Positions 23,762 through 29,675 of a DNA stretch of 29,675 bases are shown here, piece after piece. Position 1 is the first letter of the stretch; each line of letters opens with the position of its first letter. The DNA is taken from assembly GCA_043776635.1 (NCBI GenBank), contig JAYVRA010000037.1, positions 1 through 29,675 of the forward strand. Reading direction: 5' to 3'. The position numbers and the translations under genes were made by a program. The notes below the pieces were generated by a model. That model saw only the letters and a program-made list of their open reading frames with translations, had not been told where the DNA came from and did not search any database. Source of the stretch: JANMEX01 sp043776635 (GTDB lineage Bacteria > Pseudomonadota > Alphaproteobacteria > Rhizobiales > Rhizobiaceae).

Positions 23762-25303
23762 TTAGCCTTTTGCTACCGGAAGCGGCATGAAGCGTGTGCC
23801 TTTTTCACCTTGTATTTGGACCAAAACTGATTTGCGACCCTTCGCAGCTGCGGATGCAACTGCCTTAGTGAACTCATCAGCAGAGGCAACCGTGGCATCA
23901 TTAACGCCGATGATGATATCACCGGCGGCAAGGCCGCGTTCGGCTGCCACGCTGTCGGGATCAACATTCATCACCACAACGCCCGGACCCTTTTCGTTCG
24001 GCGTCACTTTGATGCCAAAGTTTGTTAAGTCCTGAGGTGCGTCCGGCGCGGCAGCGGGAACTTCAGAATTTGCCGGTGTTGCGTCAGTCAGCTTTTCAAT
24101 AGAAACGCTGAGCTTGGTTTCCGCTCCATTGCGCCACACCAGCATTTCTTCTGATGTGCCCGGGGCAATTCCCGCAACCTTGCGCGCCAAATCTTTTGGA
24201 CCGTCAATTAAATTGCCGCCAACGCTCAAAATGACATCGCCGGTTTTCACGCCCGCTTTTAGCGCCGGGCTGTTTGGCTGCACATCGTTTACCAACGCGC
24301 CCTTATCACTCTTCAAACCAAGTGATTCAGCAATATCCGCACCAACTGGTTGGATTTGAACGCCGAGCCAGCCTCGCTTGATGGACCCACCACGCATGAG
24401 ATCATTGACAACGACCTTTGCAGTGGACGCGGGGATGTCAAATGCGATGCCCACATTGCCGCCGGATGGTGAAAAAATCGCGGTGTTGACGCCAACAACC
24501 TGGCCGCTTTGGTTAAATGTCGGTCCGCCGGAATTGCCGTGGTTTACAGCTGCATCAATTTGGATAAAATCATCGTACGGGCCGGCACCAATGTCGCGTC
24601 CCAGTGCGGACACAATGCCGGCAGTCACTGTGCCGCCAAGACCGAAAGGGTTGCCGACTGCGACGACCCAATCCCCGACACGGGTGGATTTGTCAGCTGC
24701 GAAGTCAACATAAGTAAACTTACGATCTTTAGCGTCGACTTTAAGCACGGCCAAATCAGTGCGCTTGTCTTTGCCAATGAGTTTGGCGTTCAGTTCTGTG
24801 CCATCGTTCATGACAACAAGAAACTCCGCGCCATCATCTACCACATGGTTGTTTGTCACGAGGAAGCCATCTTCAGTAATGAAGAAGCCGGAGCCTTGGC
24901 TCATCTGGCGCGGCTGGCGCTGCATGTGGCCCTTTGGGCCATTCCCATTTCCATCCGGACCGCCGAATTCCTTGAAAAACTTCTTGAGCGGGCTGTTATC
25001 AGGCAGTTGGTCAAATCCTTGACCCCCCTGACCGTTGTCGCCTTGCGGGTTTTGGCCCATATCATCAGAGACGGGCTGAAGATTACCCTTTACGCGAACG
25101 CTAACAACTGCCGGAGACACTTTCTCAACAACGTCTGCAAAGCCCTGCTGGGCCGGTGCTTCAACTTTGACGGCTTCGGCAAGAGCGTGGGACGTTGCGC
25201 CAAAACCAGTAAGGCCAATTGTGGTGACAAAGGCCGCGCCGGCAAGAAGGGCAATAACAGATTTATTGCCGCGTAGTGAATTTGGGGAACGATCGGAGTT
25301 CAT
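23762..25303 (-). CDS. degP: Periplasmic Do/DegP-family serine protease
   Basis: The 513-residue envelope quality-control protease has an N-terminal signal peptide (about residues 1-43; hydrophobic core VIALLAGAAFVTTIG, cleavage near SHALAEA). A Gly/Asn/Gln-rich linker leads to the trypsin-like domain with catalytic triad His153 (TNNHVVDD), Asp183 (RTDLAVLKVD) and Ser258 (HGNSGGP). Two PDZ domains follow, about 290-380 (RGWLGVQIQPV) and 410-505 (GVVVMNVDPDSVAAERGL). AGGA lies about ten bases before the ATG. It is read in the same direction as ccmIEFH but 123 bp downstream of ccmH, so it probably has its own promoter; I could not identify one. A clear terminator follows. Regulation by the adjacent two-component pair is likely but inferred. 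Confidence 0.94.
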   Translation of the reverse strand: MNSDRSPNSLRGNKSVIALLAGAAFVTTIGLTGFGATSHALAEAVKVEAPAQQGFADVVEKVSPAVVSVRVKGNLQPVSDDMGQNPQGDNGQGGQGFDQLPDNSPLKKFFKEFGGPDGNGNGPKGHMQRQPRQMSQGSGFFITEDGFLVTNNHVVDDGAEFLVVMNDGTELNAKLIGKDKRTDLAVLKVDAKDRKFTYVDFAADKSTRVGDWVVAVGNPFGLGGTVTAGIVSALGRDIGAGPYDDFIQIDAAVNHGNSGGPTFNQSGQVVGVNTAIFSPSGGNVGIAFDIPASTAKVVVNDLMRGGSIKRGWLGVQIQPVGADIAESLGLKSDKGALVNDVQPNSPALKAGVKTGDVILSVGGNLIDGPKDLARKVAGIAPGTSEEMLVWRNGAETKLSVSIEKLTDATPANSEVPAAAPDAPQDLTNFGIKVTPNEKGPGVVVMNVDPDSVAAERGLAAGDIIIGVNDATVASADEFTKAVASAAAKGRKSVLVQIQGEKGTRFMPLPVAKG

Positions 25304-25426
25304 GGACTAAAATCCTTTTTCAATGACCGGCATTTACGCTGCCTTGGTGAGATCATTAGATTATCGAAAGTTACCGGACCATTTCCGCCACATGAAATCT
25401 TTGTAATGTTCGCCTTGAAGCTGCCG

Positions 25427-25900
25427 CTATTTTTCCGAAACCAATTTGAAAAGACGCTCTTTTTCAGAGTCCGATAATTCAGGTAACGCATTGTAAATAT
25501 TGGTTTTTCTATATTTAAAAAATAATACCACCACGCCTGAGACAAGCAAAAACGCGGGTGTCAGCCACAGTACAAATGTGCGTTCCTGAAAGCGCGGTTT
25601 TAACAAAACAAATTCGCCATAGCGGGCAACAAGAAAGTCGTAAATTTGGGTGTCAGACTCGCCAGCTTTCAGATGTTCACGCACCAGCAAGCGCAAGTCT
25701 TTGGCAAGGTCGGCATCAGAATTATCAATTGATTGGTTTTGGCACACAAGACACCGCAGTTCAGAGGAGATGGTACGGGCGCGGGATTCCAGTGCGGGGT
25801 CAGCCAACACTTCATTGGGATTAACGGCAAGCGAGGGGGCATTCATACCCAGCAGCAATATCACGGCCAGCAATGCTTGTTTGGGCCACCAATTTGTCAT
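25427..25900 (-). CDS. ccmH: Cytochrome c maturation protein CcmH (CycL)
   Basis: The 157-residue membrane-bound thioredox protein keeps apocytochrome CxxCH thiols reduced for haem ligation. It has a signal peptide at about residues 1-25 (KQALLAVILLLGMNAPSLAV). The redox motif Cys50-x-x-Cys53 is in LRCLVCQNQSIDNSDADLAKDLR, and one C-terminal membrane helix lies at about 104-126. Its length is that of the single-domain rhizobial CycL, not the fused E. coli CcmH, which carries a TPR domain that is here supplied by the separate ccmI. The start overlaps the ccmF stop by four bases (ATGA). It is the last gene of the ccmI-E-F-H operon. Confidence 0.94.
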   Translation of the reverse strand: MTNWWPKQALLAVILLLGMNAPSLAVNPNEVLADPALESRARTISSELRCLVCQNQSIDNSDADLAKDLRLLVREHLKAGESDTQIYDFLVARYGEFVLLKPRFQERTFVLWLTPAFLLVSGVVVLFFKYRKTNIYNALPELSDSEKERLFKLVSEK

Positions 25901-27882
25901 GCCCGTGCCTCTTGACTAGCCTTACGTGCTGAAGCTTTTGGTGCGCCCACGCGCAGGCGCCTGTCAGATAGTGAGATCAATGCGCCAAGCGCCATGAAAA
26001 TGGCTCCGAACCAAATTAACGTCACAAGAGGTTTCCACCAGACGCGGACAACAACAGAACCGTCTGTACCTTTGTCGCCCAGCGAAACATACACTTGGCT
26101 TAAGTGTCGTGTGTAAATGCCAGCCTCAGTGGTCGGCATTTTGCGTGCTTTGTAAAACCGCTTGGATGAGGCGATGGGCGAAAGCGATGCACCGGTTGCA
26201 TCAGTCAGGATGAAGTTGCCGAATTCTTCGGCGTAATCCGCGCTGTCTTCGTCAGTCATGTTAACATAGTTCAAGTGATAGCCAGAGACTTCAATACTAT
26301 CTCCAGGCTTCATTGAGACGATATTTTCAGTGCCAAATGTTGAAACGGCGACGATGCCGAGTGTCGTTACGCCAATTCCAAAATGGCCGGACGCCGTGCC
26401 AAATACTGAGCGTGGCAAACCACCAAGGCGGGCAAACGCAACAGGGACCGACACATTGCCAAGTCCTGCTTTGCCCGCCAAATCTGTCAGGCTGCCAATG
26501 ATGGTCCATGCGGCTAATCCGAAACCGAGGGCCGCCAAAACCGGCGCCCCCGTTTTGAAATAGAGAACGGCGAGCGCGACGAGTATTGCAATGCCAAATG
26601 CGAAATAGAGACGCTGCGCGACACCTGCGATATCGCCACGCTTCCACGCCATCAGCGGCCCGAAAGGTATGGCGAGTACCAGCGGTATCATCAGCGGGCC
26701 GAACGTGAGATTGAAGAACGGCGCACCAACAGAGATTTTTGCGCCCGTCAATGCCTCCAAAAGCAATGGATAAAGTGTCCCGATCAGCACCGATGCGGCG
26801 GCAGTTGTTAGAAACAAATTATTGAATACCAGTGCACCTTCGCGCGAGATAGGGTGGAACAGGCCGCCCTGCTCGATGCGCCCTGCCCGCAGCGCAAACA
26901 GCGTGAAAGCACCGCCGACGAAAATGCAAAGAATGGTGAGGATGAATAGGCCACGGCTCGGGTCAGACGCAAAGCTGTGCACCGATGTCAATACGCCGGA
27001 GCGCACGAGGAATGTGCCGAGCAGCGAGAATGAAAAGGTGATGATCGCCAGTAAGATCGTCCAGATTTTTAACGCGCCGCGCTTTTCCATGACGATTGCC
27101 GAATGCAGCAACGCTGTGCCGGAGAGCCACGGCATGAACGACGCATTTTCGACCGGGTCCCAAAACCACCAGCCCCCCCAGCCCAGTTCATAGTATGCCC
27201 AGTAGGAACCCATGGCGATGCCGGCGGTGAGAAACATCCACGCCATCAATGTCCAAGGCCGGACCCACCGCGCCCACGCAGCATCGACACGACCATCAAT
27301 GAGAGCGGCCATCGCAAAAGAAAATGCCACGGAAAAGCCGACGTAGCCTACATAAAGCATCGGGGGGTGGATGGCCAAGCCGATATCTTGCAGCACCGGA
27401 TTCAAGTCTTGACCTTCGGCGGGAGGATTATCGAGGCGCAGAAATGGATTTGACGTAACAAGAATAAACAACAAAAACGCCGACGAAATCAGCCCCTGCA
27501 CCGATAAAACATTGGCCTTGAGGCTCGCTGGCAAATTGCGACCGAACACGGCAACCAGTGCACTGAACAGCGATAATATCAGCACCCACAATAGCATCGA
27601 ACCTTCGTGGTTGCCCCATACGCCGGATATTTTATAGATAAGCGGTTTGAGAGTATGCGAATTTTCGAAAACGTTGGCGACAGAAAAATCGGACGTAACG
27701 TAGGCCCATGTTAGAGCCGCAAATGATCCGGCGACGGCCAAAAAAGTGAAGGCAGATACACTGTTTGCCACTGACATCAGCCGTGCATCACCGACCTGTG
27801 AGCCGTAAAACGGGACAATTGCCTGCACAAGTGATAGCGACAGCGCTAGAACCAACGCGAAGTGACCAAGTTCAACTATCAT
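25897..27882 (-). CDS. ccmF: Haem lyase subunit CcmF (CycK)
   Basis: The 661-residue polytopic inner-membrane protein receives haem from CcmE and attaches it to apocytochrome c. The tryptophan-rich WWD segment GWGGWWFWDPVENASFMPWL spans about residues 234-253, facing the periplasm. Nearby conserved histidines include His172 in IHPPMLYVGY and His260 in LLHSAIV. About fifteen hydrophobic segments are visible, and a large periplasmic loop lies near the C-terminus (about 520-620). Length matches the family (about 650). The start, 16 bp after ccmE, has a strong TGAGGAG site. Confidence 0.96.
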   Translation of the reverse strand: MIVELGHFALVLALSLSLVQAIVPFYGSQVGDARLMSVANSVSAFTFLAVAGSFAALTWAYVTSDFSVANVFENSHTLKPLIYKISGVWGNHEGSMLLWVLILSLFSALVAVFGRNLPASLKANVLSVQGLISSAFLLFILVTSNPFLRLDNPPAEGQDLNPVLQDIGLAIHPPMLYVGYVGFSVAFSFAMAALIDGRVDAAWARWVRPWTLMAWMFLTAGIAMGSYWAYYELGWGGWWFWDPVENASFMPWLSGTALLHSAIVMEKRGALKIWTILLAIITFSFSLLGTFLVRSGVLTSVHSFASDPSRGLFILTILCIFVGGAFTLFALRAGRIEQGGLFHPISREGALVFNNLFLTTAAASVLIGTLYPLLLEALTGAKISVGAPFFNLTFGPLMIPLVLAIPFGPLMAWKRGDIAGVAQRLYFAFGIAILVALAVLYFKTGAPVLAALGFGLAAWTIIGSLTDLAGKAGLGNVSVPVAFARLGGLPRSVFGTASGHFGIGVTTLGIVAVSTFGTENIVSMKPGDSIEVSGYHLNYVNMTDEDSADYAEEFGNFILTDATGASLSPIASSKRFYKARKMPTTEAGIYTRHLSQVYVSLGDKGTDGSVVVRVWWKPLVTLIWFGAIFMALGALISLSDRRLRVGAPKASARKASQEARA

Positions 27883-27898
27883 TGGGTTCGACCGCTCC

Positions 27899-28339
27899 TC
27901 ACTTGTCCTGTCCCTTCCAAACGCCTTTAGTTTTTAGACTATCGGCAACGTCCTTGGGCATATAATTTTCATCATGTTTCGCCAAAATTGTATCGGCGAC
28001 AAAAACGCCATCCGGCCCGACAGAGCCTTCGGCAATCACGCCTTGCCCTTCGCGGAATAAGTCGGGCAAAAGCCCTTCGTAGGTAACGGGAAGCGTCTTG
28101 ACTGTATCGGTCACTGTGAACTTAACTTTAGTGGCTCCATTGCGCTCAATGCTGCCTTTTTCGACCAAGCCCCCAAGGCGAATGCGGGTGCCCGGCGCAA
28201 TATGCATTTCCACCAAATCCGCCGGTGTGCGGAAAAATATGATTTGTTGGCGCAGCGCAAAAAGCACCAGCCCTGCCGCGCACGCCAGCACCGCAAGGCC
28301 ACTGCCAATTGTCAGCAATCGCTTGTGCTTGCGTGTCAT
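27899..28339 (-). CDS. ccmE: Periplasmic haem chaperone CcmE (CycJ)
   Basis: The 146-residue membrane-anchored protein binds haem covalently and hands it to CcmF. One N-terminal membrane segment (about residues 8-28) precedes an OB-fold domain with RIRLGGLVEKGS and DLFREGQGVIAEG. The haem attachment histidine is His122 in LAKHDENYMP, with Tyr126 as the expected axial ligand. The start codon overlaps the ccmI stop by one base (TAATG), so translation is coupled. Length is close to E. coli CcmE (159). It ends 16 bp before ccmF. Confidence 0.96.
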   Translation of the reverse strand: MTRKHKRLLTIGSGLAVLACAAGLVLFALRQQIIFFRTPADLVEMHIAPGTRIRLGGLVEKGSIERNGATKVKFTVTDTVKTLPVTYEGLLPDLFREGQGVIAEGSVGPDGVFVADTILAKHDENYMPKDVADSLKTKGVWKGQDK

Positions 28340-29448
28340 TATTTCGCAAGCCCCAACCCGGTCGCCATCTGCTGCAATTCGCCAAGTGCCGCACTATTAT
28401 CTTTCATGGCTGCTTTAGCTTTGGTAAAGGCATCCGTTGCCTTGTCGGGTTTTCCCAGCACTGTGTAGGATTTAATCAACCGCTTCCAGCCTTCGCTATT
28501 GTCGGGGTTTATCGCAAGATCGGCGTCAAGTTTGGCAACCATGCCTTCAATCATTGTGTTGCGGTCTTCACCGGACATGCCAGCGGCATTGCTCACATCG
28601 TCTTGTGTCGGCCCTTTCAGATTACTGTTCATCACTTTCGCAAGTTGGTCCAGCGAGCCGTTAACGATGGGTCGCCATGGCGCATCTGCTGGCGCATTTG
28701 CCAAAATAGCCTCAAACGCAGTTTTGGCTTCGCTAAATTTTCCGTCTTGAGCAAGGCCGGTTGCTAAAAAGATTTTGGGCTGCGGATCGTTGGGATCCAG
28801 TTTTAAAGCACGCTCAAATGCTGCGTTGGAATCTGGACCGATCTTGCCTTGGTTCAAACCCGCAAGCGCCTCGCCGATACCCACCTCAAATCGGGACTTT
28901 GGCCCCGACAATACGTTGAGTTTTTGGAATGCCTCAAGGGCTTTATCATAACGGCCAAATTTCAGATAAATCGGCGCAATCACTGCCCAGCCGCGCCCGT
29001 CGGAGGGTTGCTCGGCAAGATGCTTTTCCGCTTGAGCAACCAGAATTTCAACCGAAGCCTTATTTGCTGGAACAGCAAGACGCGCCAATATTGGTTGATC
29101 AGGAACCAGCGGTGAGCCGGTGTAGCTGTAGAGGCTCCAAGTTAGAACGGGCAACAACAGCGCAGCCGCTATCACCACGTAGCGGGATGATTTGCGGGAC
29201 ACGATAGATACTTTGGATGGCTCTAGTTTCAAAATGCGGCGCGATACTTCCGTGCGGGCGCTTGTGGCATCATTTGAAGAAATGAGGTTACGCTTTTCGT
29301 CATCGTCAATTTCGCGCAGTTGATCTTTGTAAATTGCCAGATCACTGGACTGGTCATTATGCACCTCTGCCCCCGTTCGCAAAAACGGGTAAACCACCGC
29401 AAGTGAGGCGGCAAATGTCAACAATGCGCAGGCAAACCAAAATAGCAT
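28339..29448 (-). CDS. ccmI: Cytochrome c maturation protein CcmI (CycH)
   Basis: The 369-residue inner-membrane protein acts as apocytochrome c chaperone, presenting the C-terminal helix of cytochromes to the CcmFH ligation complex. Membrane helix 1 lies at about residues 2-22 (FWFACALLTFAASLAVVYPF). A cytoplasmic leucine-zipper-like loop (YKDQLREIDDD..., about 40-80) precedes helix 2 (about 88-108, YVVIAAALLLPVLTWSLYSY). A periplasmic domain of TPR-like helices follows (DGRGWAVIAPIYLKFGRYDKALEAF, DPQPKIFLATGLAQDGKFSEA, SEGWKRLIKSYTVLGKPDKA). It is first in the operon. No strong Shine-Dalgarno site precedes this ATG, but the position of the first helix supports it. Upstream, 105 bp away, is an IS630-type transposase 3' end. 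Confidence 0.93.
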   Translation of the reverse strand: MLFWFACALLTFAASLAVVYPFLRTGAEVHNDQSSDLAIYKDQLREIDDDEKRNLISSNDATSARTEVSRRILKLEPSKVSIVSRKSSRYVVIAAALLLPVLTWSLYSYTGSPLVPDQPILARLAVPANKASVEILVAQAEKHLAEQPSDGRGWAVIAPIYLKFGRYDKALEAFQKLNVLSGPKSRFEVGIGEALAGLNQGKIGPDSNAAFERALKLDPNDPQPKIFLATGLAQDGKFSEAKTAFEAILANAPADAPWRPIVNGSLDQLAKVMNSNLKGPTQDDVSNAAGMSGEDRNTMIEGMVAKLDADLAINPDNSEGWKRLIKSYTVLGKPDKATDAFTKAKAAMKDNSAALGELQQMATGLGLAK

Positions 29449-29485
29449 AGTTTCAAATATAACTTTTTAAATGAATGGGCAATGA

Positions 29486-29515
29486 ATAGTCAGTTTCTGT
29501 AAGCCGCGACGTCAA
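29486..29515 (-). promoter_or_regulatory. Candidate promoter of the ccmI-E-F-H operon
   Basis: On the minus strand, TTGACG (29510-29515) is followed, with 18-bp spacing, by the weak -10 candidate GACTAT (29486-29491). This would place transcription start about 30 bp before ccmI. The -35 match is good and the -10 poor, so this is tentative. The operon may instead be read from within the IS element. Confidence 0.25.
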
Positions 29516-29553
29516 TTCGCCGCGCCTCTATATTCCAAGGCTGGCCGATCAAC

Positions 29554-29675
29554 TTAGTGGATTGATTCCAACATTTGGAACCCCCGATTTCTGGCAGCGA
29601 TGATTTCGTCTGGGTTTGCGCGCCATGTGAAGGGTTTGGCTTCGCTGTGATTGTGGTTCTCGATGAAGTGGATGA
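29554..29675 (-). mobile_element. 3' end of an IS630-family transposase gene (cut by window edge)
   Basis: The minus strand encodes the last 39 residues of a transposase, including FIENHNHSEAKPFTW, RANPDEIIAARNRG and QMLESIH followed by TAA. This is the C-terminal pattern of IS630-family DDE transposases (F-I-x-x-x-N-x-x-x-A-x-PF-x-W, then D-x-II). The remainder lies beyond 29675, so intactness cannot be judged. I could not identify its terminal inverted repeat or flanking TA between the stop and ccmI. Confidence 0.8.

Noticed and set aside
1..29675. tRNA, rRNA, riboswitch or CRISPR features.
   Set aside because: I scanned the intergenic gaps by eye and saw no cloverleaf, rRNA-like stretch, spaced repeat array or known aptamer. 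Nearly all sequence outside 1-549 is occupied by genes with short gaps.

Overview
The window looks like a chromosomal segment of an alphaproteobacterium, most likely of the order Hyphomicrobiales (Rhizobiales). The evidence is the gene content and order: aminopeptidase N, a PleC-type PAS histidine kinase, glnE, an OmpR-type two-component pair, a DegP protease and a cytochrome c maturation operon of cycHJKL (ccmI-E-F-H) type. As I recall, this order is shared with rhizobial genomes. The assignment rests on recognised protein motifs and remembered synteny, not on a database search.

Layout. Positions 1-549 are gene-poor: a possible decayed response-regulator fragment at the left edge, a 57-residue ORF and a 28-bp tandem repeat. 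Next come amn (AMP nucleosidase) and a membrane-anchored endonuclease/exonuclease/phosphatase-family protein. Positions 3323-6546 hold a tight three-gene cassette of phage-tail type: a DUF2793-like tail-fibre protein with internal repeats, a 137-residue protein and a glycine-rich protein. It ends in a strong terminator, with no capsid, portal, terminase or integrase genes nearby. Convergent to it is the ETF-ubiquinone oxidoreductase gene, separated from a uracil-DNA glycosylase gene by a region holding a perfect 16-bp dyad. A DMT-family exporter gene and an orphan molybdenum-hydroxylase large-subunit gene follow on the minus strand.

From 12730 the conserved block begins. pepN and a PleC-like kinase gene are on the plus strand, with five GANTC (CcrM-type) sites packed in the gap between them. 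On the minus strand, read right to left, are ccmI-ccmE-ccmF-ccmH (overlapping or closely spaced), degP with its own terminator, a response regulator and kinase overlapping by 1 nt, glnE 11 nt after the kinase, and a four-EF-hand membrane-anchored protein. The right edge carries the 3' end of an IS630-family transposase gene, about 105 bp upstream of ccmI.

How the genes work together: ccmIEFH supply the haem ligation arm of c-type cytochrome maturation, and ETF-QO feeds the quinone pool. DegP and the two-component pair are plausibly an envelope-stress module. GlnE adjusts glutamine synthetase by adenylylation. The PleC-like kinase probably belongs to the cell-cycle phosphorelay. The two most distinctive signals are the isolated tail-fibre cassette, which may be an unlinked locus of a gene transfer agent or a domesticated prophage remnant, and the GANTC cluster ahead of the PleC-like kinase. 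No rRNA, tRNA or CRISPR array was recognised.
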